A stretch of DNA of 64,000 bases from Apiotrichum sp. Y4204 (Eukaryota > Basidiomycota > Tremellomycetes > Trichosporonales > Trichosporonaceae), in the NCBI GenBank assembly GCA_025531455.1, contig JAMYHL010000082.1:99656-163655 (forward strand), given 5' to 3'. Every line of letters begins with the position of its first letter. The stretch's first letter is position 1. A program made the position numbers and the translations under genes. Shown one piece after another: positions 19,585 to 30,246 of this stretch. The notes beneath the pieces were generated by a model, which saw nothing but the letters and a program-made list of their open reading frames with translations, ran no database searches and was not told the DNA's origin.

Positions 19585-22067
19585 ATGACCGAAGAACGGG
19601 AACCCCCCGCCAAGCGTCCCAAACGGACATACCGCGCATGTTATCCCTGTCGCTCCGTACGTGGCCCCAGCCAGTCCACTCCACCGCTCTCTCGCTTACA
19701 ACGCAGCGCAAGCTCAAGTGCAGCTTCGGCGACCCAAATATGCCGTGGGATGGGCCGTGCGAGCGCTGTCTGCGCGAAACCCGCGAGTGCGAGCGCGCAA
19801 AGCCGACGTTTGTTCGCGCCGCCGTACCCCGCAAGACGGACGTGTCTCCCCCAGACGCGTCCCCGCCGAAGCCAAAGGAGGCATCAGCGTACCGCAAGCA
19901 GCAGCAACCGCCGCCGCAGTGGGACGACGTGGAGTCATCGATGCTTGTCGGCGACAATGCCGAGTCCGAGTCGAGCGACGAGGAGGGTACGCTCTCGGGA
20001 GATAATAATCCCCTCGTGTCGTCCAAACTGCAGAACCCGTCTGACGCGCTGCGGCTTTTGGCTACCGCGAGCAGTCTCGAGTACCAGTCCCTCGGGTCCA
20101 CGTACCCCGCCAAGGAGAGTCGGCCGGGGCCGGTAGGGAACAATGTCTCGACATGGATGTCGTGGGAGCCCCTCCAGCAGGGACTGCTTACTGTGCAGGA
20201 CGCTCGCGCGCTCTTCTCCTTGTAAGTGCACAGTGTTCAGCGACGCTGATCTGATACTAGCTTTGAGCTGGAGATGGCGGCACTCTTCCCCCTCATTCAC
20301 CCTATGCTCTTTGAGCCGTACTACCTCGCGACTCTTGTGCGCGACGAGTCTCTTCTCCTCGGCACGATGCTCACTATCGCCGCGCGCTATTCGAACGTCC
20401 TCGCAGATAGGAGGGGTGCCGTGCTGCATGTTGAGCTCTCCCAATGGGTTCGCCTGCAGCTTATGCGCGTCATGGACGGTGACCCAGCACTACGGTCGAT
20501 ATGCACCGTCGAAGCCCTGCTACTCCTCAGCGAATGGCCGATGCTGCCGATGCGGAGCGGCGATGCAGACTCGCCGGATCCAGAATCTGAGGAGTTGCTG
20601 CTCCTCAAGCCTAGTATTCGGTACGATGCCTACGCCTGGTCCAACATTGGTGAGTGTCGACCGATTTCACGGATGCTGACCAGAAGGTTGGGCTGTGCGG
20701 CTTGCTCAAGAGCTGGGAATCCAGGAGACTGTCAAGAGCTCCGCAAAGAACCAGAATCAATTAGTGTCCACCTGGAAGGAGGAGCGCATGCTCAAGACGT
20801 GGATCTGTGAGTATTTGTCAATTGACGACACTAACAGAGAGACTGCTGCAACGCCGACCGGCATATTGCGGTCCGGCTCGGCCGCAACGCCGTTGTGCAG
20901 GAGACCATGTCCTCGCGGTGGTGGGAGGAGCTGTCGCACCGGCTGAACAGTGAGCGGCGAAAGGACTCAAACGACGTGTGGACTTCGGACGTCTTCCTCC
21001 TCGGGTGTATGGCCCAGGTACGATATCACCACGTCCGCTTTGCTGACTCCAGCTCCTTGGAACAGTGCAAGAGCATCTGTACTCGCACAAAGACGTTACC
21101 CGTAGCCTCCTCCGCACCGGCGCATGGGAGGCGTTCATGCGCCGCCTCCGCCTCGAGATTCGATACTCGAAGCGCGCGTGCCAGAGCAAATTGAGTGCGT
21201 GCGTTTATTGGGTCCTCGCTAATTGCAGACGACGGGACCGTTGAATCGGCGCTCCTGCGGATGGAGTTTGACTATGTCGTGCTGTACGCGTACTCGCTCA
21301 CTCTGCGCGCGCTGCAGGGTAAATTGCGGAGACGGCGGCAGGCGAATGATCTCCACTATCGCTCCCCGTCGTTGCTGAATCTCGTCGAGGGTCCGTGGAT
21401 CATGGAAGCCCTTCACGCTGCAAGATCCATCATTGAGATTACACTCAACGTCCTGGAGAAACGGGATATCCTCCGATACGTCCCCTCCAGGTGTTTCCAG
21501 TACTGCCTCTTTGCTGCGACGTTCATGTACAAGGTGGGTCCGAGCTACTGCTTGGGCGCTAACACTCAGGCACTAGCAACAGGAATGGTCGAGTATGGAC
21601 AACAGAGCACCTCGGCGCTCCTGGACAAAGTCGTGCATGCCCTTCAACGCGCGTCTATCGACGACCAGCACTTTGTCCGCGGCTTTGCGGGCCTCCTCGT
21701 CCGCCTAGGAAAACACTGGGACAGCGAGGGACAAGCAAGCACATCGCCATCAGTCCTCAATCCGGCTTTAACCAGTGACACACCGCAGGCTCAGGCCCAA
21801 CCGCAAGGCGCACCAGAACCCAGTATCGAAGCCCTACTGGGCACAAACGTATCCCCTTCATCCGCCCTCGCCCCACTCATGGACGACTTTCAGTGGAACT
21901 TTGACCCCACGTTCCAGATGCCCGCGGCAGACCACGAGCAGGACCTCCTTTTCCAGAGTATCTGGGATACGGGCGGGCAGGACGCGACGGGGTCCACGTC
22001 CAACAATTTGTATGCTACTCTTCTGGGTGACGCGCTCAATTTTCCGGACGGCCTGGACGGGGTATAA
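19585..22067 (+). CDS. Zn2Cys6 fungal transcription factor
   Basis: Eight exons (19585-19656, 19707-20221, 20261-20649, 20684-20806, 20842-21017, 21053-21194, 21229-21533, 21570-22067) join in frame to 739 aa. The N-terminal zinc cluster is C-x2-C-x6-C-x12-C-x2-C-x6-C, starting at Cys19, flanked by a basic stretch (KRPKRTYRA). The cluster is interrupted by intron 1 between CRS and RKLKC. The middle holds the fungal-specific TF domain (LFPLIHPMLFEPYYLA; then WIYCCNADRHIAVRLGR after a splice at GAGAG|AC). The C-terminus is acidic and aromatic (MDDFQWNFDPTF), a plausible activation domain. The 36-nt intron 21534-21569 is in frame and could be read through. Its location at the centre of the block makes it the candidate pathway regulator, like prnA in Aspergillus, though orthology is not claimed. 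Confidence 0.9.
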
Positions 22068-22684
22068 GGCGATTTATCACCGTAGTTTTTCCGTGTTCAT
22101 ATGTATTATTTCACAGCACAGTACAGTCGTATTCCTGTCGTCTAGGGTAGGGCTGACATTCGCACTACGCTCGCGGCGCCAGATCTACTCCCATCCCACC
22201 ACCGGCGAGTCAGCTGAGCCATAAAGCCAGGACGGAAAGACCAAGGATGGCTCACGACGCACGAGAAGGGAGTACTGCCAGAGTTCGACTCTGTGGACCG
22301 AGATGCAATAACACAAGCGCTGTCAAGATCTCTGCCATATCTCGTGCATACTAAGTCACAGCGTGTACCAGCCAACTACCACTACTCGACCTCGGACGCT
22401 CTCTACATGCCTGCACTCTGCGCACTCTGCGCTCCATGATCCCCACAGCTATCCCATCTAGTTCCTAGCCAGACCAGAACTCGAGGCATCTGACATCTAA
22501 TCCAGCTGGGAGCTGGGAGCTCGGAATCCGGAGTTCAGAGTTCAGAGCTCGGCCAACCCTGCGTGCAGGCGCGGTGGCGGCATCTCGCGGCTCGTGCTGG
22601 CGCGGGTGCGGCGGCAACAAACGGCCCGCCGGACCGAGCGGCCCGAGCCACTCACTGGAAAGACAACGCAACACCCACTACAAC
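22068..22684. other. Promoter region of the aldolase gene
   Basis: Co-directional spacer. Contains GAGCTGGGAGCTCGGAATCCGGAGTTC repeats around 22505-22550, with near matches (CTCGGAA, CTCGGCC) to the CTCGGCA motif but no exact copy. No gene seen. Confidence 0.45.
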
Positions 22685-23961
22685 ATGGTACTAAGGTCGA
22701 CAGAGGTTAGAGGTTCGCGCTCGTCTCGTCTCGGTTTCTGTTCTTCCACATCACTCATCATGGCCATCACTAGTACTAGCAGCACCAACGGCGGCGGCGG
22801 CAACACCAACGGTGCCACCAACGGCGCCACCAACGGCACAAATGGCACAAACGGCGCCAGCACCGCGAGCCACCGAGTTCTCCGCGCAGGCGTGTGGGCG
22901 CCCTCCCCCGCGTTTTTCACCGATGACGAGGAACTTGGTGTGTATGCCCTCCATCTCCATCCATCCCTCGCTCCTATATTCTCGGTCACTAACGCTCCAG
23001 ACCTGCCCACGTTCCGCACCCACGTCGTGTCCCTCGCGCGTGCGGGGCTCCAGCCAGTCGTGAACGGCTCGATGGGCGAGGCGCACCACCTGACCGCTGA
23101 GGAGAGGACGACGCTTGTGCGCGAGGCGCGCGCCGCGCTCGACGCCGCGGGATTCGACGATGTCGTGATTATTGCCGGGACGTGAGTAGCTTCACCTGCT
23201 TTCATTCTGACTGCAGGGGCGGGAACAGCACACGGGCGACCATCGACCTGTGCCGCTCAGCCGCAGACGTCGGAGCGGACGTCGCGATCGTGATTCCGCC
23301 AGGATACTTTGCCGGCGCGATGAGCCGCGACGCGCTGACCGCCTTCTTCGCCGACGTGGCCGCCGCCTCCCCCATCCCCGTCATGATCTACAACTACCCG
23401 GGAGCGGCAGGCGGACTCGACCTGGACAGCGACCTGATCGTGCGCATTGCCCGCGAAAACCCCAACATCTGCGGCGTAAAGCTCACGTGCGGCGCGGTCG
23501 GCAAGCTGACGCGTATCGGCGCGGGCACATCGGGAAAGTTTGCCACGCAGTATCCCCGCGCATCGGCGTCGGCACCCGAGTTTGTCATTTTGGGGGGGTT
23601 TGCCGACTTTCTCCTGCCCACGCTCGCGGGCGGGCGCGCACACGGGGCGATCATGGGGCTCGCGAATGTGTTCCCGCGCGGGATTGCGCGGCTGTTCGAC
23701 CTCTCGCGGGGGATTCAGGCTGGAAAAGGACGGGAGGAGATGGAGGAGGCGCTCGCGCTGCAGGACCTCGCGGCGGGGGCGGACGCGGCGTTTGCTCGTG
23801 CGGGCATCGCGGGGACGAAATGGTGGCTGCGCAAGTATGCCGGATATCCGAGTGCGCGCGTGCGCCGTCCCCTGCTCGACTTCTCCGAGGATGCGGGGGC
23901 GGCGCTCGAGGCGGACGAGGCGGTCAAGGCGTTTTGGAAGGTGGAGACGGGGCTGGCGTGA
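22685..23961 (+). CDS. DHDPS/HOGA-family class I aldolase, probable 4-hydroxy-2-oxoglutarate aldolase
   Basis: Exons 22685-22937, 23001-23181 and 23217-23961 join in frame to 392 aa. It is a class I (Schiff-base) TIM-barrel enzyme: the phosphate/carboxylate loop GSMGEAHHLT, catalytic Tyr203 in YNYPG, and Schiff-base Lys233 in GVKLTCG. The C-terminal GIAGTKWWLRKYAGY...RRPLLDFSEDAGAALEAD region aligns in type with human HOGA1, which splits 4-hydroxy-2-oxoglutarate into pyruvate and glyoxylate in mitochondria. Alternatives in the same superfamily are fungal L-threo-3-deoxyhexulosonate aldolase (pectin pathway) and bacterial pyrroline-4-hydroxy-2-carboxylate deaminase. Context favours hydroxyproline. 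The chosen ATG (good -3 A) gives an Arg/Ser-rich leader that resembles a presequence; ATG 22760 is the alternative. A TNG-repeat linker precedes the catalytic domain. Confidence 0.82.
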
Positions 23962-25155
23962 GGCTTGAGGCGTGATGCGACTACGGGCTGGAAGTTATGC
24001 ATTGGTATGTGTACTCGCTGTTGATGATAGGTTCGTTGCATAATTCGTTGGCCGTTGATGAGATGGACGCATGGCACGGCTGCGCAGCGCGCAGCGAGTA
24101 CTGATCGCGGAGAATGAAGGGTACACCCAGGGTCCGGCTTCGAAGACTGCGGAGGTGCATGTGGTCGCGTTTCGGGTTCCACCTGATCTGAGAGCTGGGG
24201 TCCGAGATGTGGGACAAAACACATCAGAGTCGATACATCTACGATTCTTGTCGGGGCAAGAGCTGGCAGAGCTGCACCAACATACTGGCTTCTTTATCCA
24301 CCCCGGTCAAGCTCAATGTGCTCCGTTCTACTCGCTCAAGTAACCTCGACCACATCATTTCCCCCCCTTCATTCCCCTTCTCATCAGCGTGCCTGATCAG
24401 CACGCACAGACTAATGACGTACAAAGAGGGGGATTAGCGGAACCTAATTGGGTGTAAGGATAATGGTAACCCCTGGACTAGCTTGGTTCTAAGCCCAATT
24501 CCTAAATGCAGATCCCCCTTTATTACCCCTTGCCCTGCGGATCAGCGTGGATCAGAGAGGATCAGCCAGAGTGTCTGGGCTGGATGACGCCGACCTCACC
24601 ATCACAAGCAAGACCAATTCATCAACGACGACCACGAACACACTCGACTCGAGCTCGTCACCACATCACCTCTTCCACTAACATCCCACGACGCGACGAC
24701 ACGAAATACCAACGGCAAGCACTCTGTTTGGTATCAACGCGGCGGCGGCCTCGGTCATCGGCACTGTCGATCTCCCCCACGCCATCCCATTGCCCGACAT
24801 CCATTCCATCCCACACAAGTCTCGAGAGACATTGGCATCGATTGACTATTGATCATCAGTTCTTCATCAGCTCATCAGGCTGCACGCACGCACGCACGGC
24901 TCGCGTCCGGCTGTCTGTCTTTAGCATCCCCACAACCTCTGCCGGCGGCTGTGCCACTGCTCGTGCACTCGTTCTCATCCTCTTCAAGAGTGCCGTCCAC
25001 CCTCCCCGACGCCACCAGTGTCCAATATCCAGATCCACCGATATCCACTGCCCAACCCAACGTCGTCGCGATAACGCTCCCTTCCAGCCCTACTTGATCC
25101 ACTCCCTCGCACACCCTCCCTCCGCTCCGACCATCACACTCGCTCGACACCCCGC
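23962..25155. other. Intergenic region and pyrimidine-rich 5' leader
   Basis: The first half shows no feature. From about 24590 to 25150 the plus strand is C/T-rich with ATCCA/CATCCC runs, typical of a long 5' UTR for the downstream gene. No coding frame could be supported. Confidence 0.45.
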
Positions 25156-28100
25156 ATGGCCGCGGCCATGACGGAGCCAGCGTCCGGCCCCGCGGCCTCG
25201 CCGTCATCGCAGCGGCCTTCCCTCACCTCCAACCCCTCCAATCCCTCCATTTCATACTCCACCACTCCAACCCGCACCCCAGCGACGCCGCAGGCCCAGC
25301 GCCCCGGACCGCTTCCTCTTCCGATACCGCCGAGCGACGTCTTCTACGCGTCCGCCTCAGGGAGCACGCCGCGTGGCGAGTCCCCAGCCGCCAACGCCGC
25401 CAACACCAGTAACGCCCCGTCCCTCGGCTTGTGGTCAAACTCGCACTCGCCCACCCAAACCTCCAAATCCGCCTTTCTCTCAGATGCCCGCCGGCGCATG
25501 TCGCTCGACACGCGCCGCGTGCACTCGGACATCCACCCACGCGCGCGCCAGCGCTCCATCACAGTCGGCAAACGCCCCTCCGTCGTCACTGGCGGCTATG
25601 AGAGCAGCTCGGACGATGGTGATGAGGAGCTCGAGCCACACCCGCACCACCCACAGCCCGGACGCGCACGGAGCGGAAGCATGCGCCAGGGTGACAGCGG
25701 TGGCGTCGGCGTCGCCCGCCCGCAGAGGGGATACAGCATAAGCGCCATGGGCAGTCCTTTGTATCCTGCGCACGCTGGACATGCGGGGGTCAGTGCCGGG
25801 CCCTCTGCAGGGCTCGCTGGCGCAGGGACCCCGCGCCATCGTGATCGCGACGTGCACCCCCACGCTCACTCTCTTCATCCCCACGGACCCCACGGTATCG
25901 CCCACGGCCTCACCGCCGCTGGAGCCGCCTCCCCCATCTCACCCGCAGCGCTCGAGGGCCTCGGCATAATGAACGCCAACCCTTCCGGCACTCGCCGTCG
26001 GGCACAGTCGTTGATCTCTCCGTCTATCGAATACTCCCCACCAACACCTGGCTCCCGCCGCGGGTCCCGCCCGATCCGGTCGCCTCTCTCAGCCACACAC
26101 ACCCCGCGAAACGCCACGGGCTCGGGAATTCTCTCGCCCATTGTCGACCGGCCGAGTGAGTCGCGCGAACCGCGAGAACCGAGAGAAGCCAGAGAACCCC
26201 GCGATCTCCGCGATCGCGAGCGTTCCGCCTCGATGCGCTCGTCCCGTCACGACGACCTTGCGGTCCCGACGCTGTCGCTCCCGTCGTCGCACGCGCAGTC
26301 GCGGGAGGGATCGATACGCGAAGGCGGGGGTGGCAGCGGGCACCGCAAGCAAAAGATTCGCGAACCGGCTCAGCCAAGAAAGCGGGCATTTGGCGCAAGC
26401 TTGGGTCTCGGCGCGGCTCCCCGCGAAGTCGTCCTCTCCCCGGACCAGCTCCAGAACCTGCTCAAGAATGTCGATGTCTCTACCGCCATCCACCGCATGA
26501 GTGCTCCGCCTCTCCGCCGCGTGTCCACCGTCAATCGCGATACATCACCCTCCAGACGCGACACGCTCGTGCCCCCCTCGCCCACGCCCGACAGGGACCT
26601 GCCGTCGTATCAGTCCTCCCCTCCCCAGATCAACAAGCCCTTCCTCGTGTCCGCCCCGCCGGCCCTCACCTCTGGCGACTGGTCCGGCCGCATCCGATCA
26701 GACAGCAATGCTTCGAGCACAGAGCCTCCCATGAGCCGCAACATTACCCCTTCGACTGGTCCGCCATCGCGTGTGCGCACCTCCTCCCTCAGCTCCATCC
26801 CCGACCGCGAGCACGACTCGTCCATTGCAATCCCCGCCGTCTCCCCAATTCCTGCCGGTGCCAGCGACGAAGAGGAGGCATTTGATCTGGGATCATTTGG
26901 CGCCGACGCCGACACCAGACCTGGAGCAGACGCCAACGGGTCGGCCGAGAACAAGACTGCAGCTGTCGATTTGCCGCCGGCCGGGGACAACGAGATACAG
27001 CCTCTCATTGACCGTGATATGAACGGCGCCTCGCCCGTCCCCTCACCTACTCCACACCACCTAAAGGAGTCATCGTCCGGAAATAAGCGGCGCATCAGCG
27101 GCTTGTTTGGCACAATACGGCGAAAACGTGAATCCTCGCCACCACCACAACTCACAGCCGACCGGCACGCCACGCCAATGCGCGCACCGACACCCGAGAA
27201 GCCCTCGCGCGAGCAGGAGATGCGCATGGCTGAGATTGAGCGCCGCGAGGAGGAACTTGTACAGGGTGAGATCTACATGCTGGGTATCACTGACAGCAGA
27301 ACGCATGTATCGCGCCGCGGTGCAGGTACGCAGCTACCCCATGTCGCAGCGCCGCGCACAGCGTGCAGCACTGCAACTGGATGGCTACTATGCCGCGATC
27401 CACGATGGTCTCGAGAACCCACCAAAGTTTAACCCCCTCGCCGTCCTGCGCTGGATGAAAAAGACCGAGGAGCAAAAGGCTGCAAGGGCCAAGTGGGAAG
27501 CAGAGATGGAGGTTGCATCGCGTGCTTCTGGATCGCTCACGGCGCTGTCACGATCGGATAGCGTCACTTCACCGCAGTCGGAGGCGCTTCGCATATCCCT
27601 TGACGCTGCACGCCGCGCGAAAAGCCCGCTGGCGCAGTCGGTCGGCTCGGCGCCAGAACCTGTTGTCGCCCCCGGATGGCATTACACGCTAGACGACGTC
27701 GCGGCGTACAATGCGTGCGGGGGCAAGGTCGATTATTTCCTCCCCGTCATTAACGCCGACACCCCGTTGTACGTCGGCACACCCGGTCTTGCCGAGAGCA
27801 CCGCCCCATCGTTCACGAATTTAGCGTCTCTCGCGGATCAGAAGCGGCCATCCCTGTCGTGGTCGGCGGATGGGGACCTCAGTGGACGGGATATCAGCCT
27901 CGGAGAGTCCCGCAGCCGGGAGCTCGGTGTCCGGGACACGCCCAAAGACGACCACCTCTCAGTCCCTCACGCTGCACCGCACGTCACGATGTACTATCCC
28001 GTCGACTCGTCGATGGACGAGGGAAATCTCTCGCGGCCATCGTCATTCGACATAAGCCGGTCGTTCAACGCGCTGCGCCGACACAGAGGCCATCACAGCA

Positions 28101-29577
28101 CGACGGGGATTCCCGCACCTTCCCAGCCCGGCCTGCCGGTCCGCAAGTCGACGCTGGAGAGACTCGGGGGGAGGCGGAACATATCGCTCTCGGCCTCGCC
28201 GCAGGCGACAGCAGCCGTGATGGACGAAGGGCCGCGGGGTCCCGGGTGGCTCGCTGCGGATGTGCCGATCCCAGGCGAGTCTGCACCTGGCAGTCCATCT
28301 GCCGAGCACCAGGTCCTCCCTGTGCACACGTCGCTCAAGGACCGCGTCCGCCGCAATTTGCGAGGCCGTACGGACAACGGTACGTCGGACGAGGAACACG
28401 CCGGCATACGTAAACGCTTTGCTGCCTCTGTGCGCGGGCGGCTCACGCGCGCGGGACATCTCGCCCCCGACCTCCCGGCCGAGCTGCCCGCCGACTCGAC
28501 ATCCCGCGTCGAAGTCATGCGCCACTTGGAGGACATTGTCGGCCTCGAACGCCAGGTACGCTACGAGGTGACGGACAGCCGGCAGCCCACCGCCCGGGAA
28601 ATCAAGGCCCAGCAGGACCTGAATGTCCTCGAGACACAGATCTACGACGAGCGCGAGGTGTAAGTGGATTACAGCCAGGTTGTGACATGTGCTAACGCTG
28701 CAGACTGCTTGCGGATGCCCGCCGCCGCGTCGACGACATTGCGGTCAGCGAAATGGAGATGTCAAAGGTCATTGAGCAGTTCCTCGTCGCGCTCGACCAG
28801 GCGCAGGCGACGTTCCACACGGCCGCAGACGTCGAGGTCGAGTTTCCGAACCTCGAGGAGCTCCGCCGTCCAGCCAAGGTGGCGGATCCCGTCCCGGCAG
28901 ATGACGAGTCGGCTGATTCTGTCGCTCCGCTACGAGGAGAGGAATCTGACCGCGGAGCGTTCTCCGCTGGCGGTACGTGGTCTGAGAGCCGGAGCGGGCG
29001 GCCGACACAGCGAGCCCGCAAGCCCTCGCTCATGTCGAACACACCCAATCTTGGTTTCGTGTACGGGAGCTACAACCGGCGGTCGATTGTGGATCCGACG
29101 CTCGGCGAGCCGATCGACCCAATGCGGCGTACCGAGCTCTCGTGTGCGCGCGCCCGGGATACGATACACGAGATGATGTCCGAGCGGGAGGACACGACGC
29201 GCGCGCTGCAGGGCATGGTGGAGACGATCAACCAGCTCATAGCACAGAAAGACCGCGTGCGGCGGTGGACGACGCGCACGCTCGACCAAATCGCTCAGCT
29301 CAAGGACGAGCGCGACACGCTGCGCCTCAAGATCCGCGGCGGCATCCGGCCGCGCATGGCGCGTGTCGCCGACTCTGGCATTGACCTCGCGGCGCGCTGC
29401 GTCCTCTCCATTGCGAGCGTCGGGTTCCGCCTCTACCGCCTCGTGACCGGCCGCGGGGGGGAGAGCTGGCTGCCGTGGGCCCTGTGTGCGGGTATCATCG
29501 CCGGCGTGCTGGGATACTTTTACATGGTCGGCGAGGGCGTCGAGGCCCCCGAGCCGCTTATTACATCTACCATCTGA
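25156..29577 (+). CDS. Large fungal tail-anchored coiled-coil protein, function unknown
   Basis: Exons 25156-27265, 27297-28659 and 28704-29577 join in frame to 1448 aa. Residues 1-650 are disordered, rich in Ser, Pro and Arg, with many SP/TP and RxxS sites that suggest phosphorylation. A conserved-looking region around 690-900 begins with a charged helix (REQEMRMAEIERREEELVQ), then a helical QLDGYYAAIHDGLENPPKFN block and the phrase GWHYTLDDVAAYNACGGKVD. Near the C-terminus is a coiled coil (SEREDTTRALQG...QLKDERDTLRLKI). One hydrophobic helix (LPWALCAGIIAGVLGYFYM) follows with a 16-residue tail, the layout of a tail-anchored ER or outer-membrane protein. I do not recognise a named family. 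It separates the aldolase from the flavin oxidase and looks unrelated to the metabolic block. Confidence 0.8.
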
Positions 29578-30246
29578 AGAATCAGGTTAATGACGCACGA
29601 ATCTGCAGTGTATATTATGTATTTTCATGCTGTTAAGTCATGCCTGTTGGCATGATGACCATTTGAGCCTTGAGTGACGGCGTGTCATTCCGACGGCAAT
29701 CGTCGACTCTTTGATTTCGGACTGCGCCTCCTCCCGGAGCCAGCCCAGTCCATACTCAGCTCTGACATGTCACTAAAGGTCATCACGGCACGATCAATCA
29801 CTGCTACTGTAGCTAATCACCCAGTGTACTGTACACACATCCGGGCCTCGCAAACACCCTTGGCAAACCTCATAATCCAGCCTAGAAGGACATGAGATAC
29901 CCTCAAGTGCGCGTGCGCGTGATTTCGGTTCGTCCTCGTCGCGCGCCCCACGAGCCGCGAACAATACCCACAGCGACGCACAATTCCGATCCTCACTGAA
30001 GAACAATAACACAAAAGCGACGTTTCTGACTCGGGGGACTGGGATTCAGAAATCTCGGTCAACTCCGTTTGCCGCAGGTTGCCGCCCGGGGATCTGGGTA
30101 CCGACTCACTCGGCATTCTTCGGCACCGTGAGTGCAGCAGCCCCACCACACACTCCAACACTCCGACGTCATACAGTACATGACATGGAATATATACCAG
30201 CAGGCCACGAGGCCATCAACCCCATGCACACACACCACACACCGCA
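29578..30246. promoter_or_regulatory. Promoter region of the flavin oxidase gene
   Basis: Contains CTCGGCA at 30109-30115 and TTCGGCA at 30119-30125, a 10-bp direct repeat about 130 bases before the ATG, matching in spacing the pair before the permease gene. CCGCAGGTTGCCGCC (30072-30086) is a further direct repeat. No gene seen. Confidence 0.4.
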
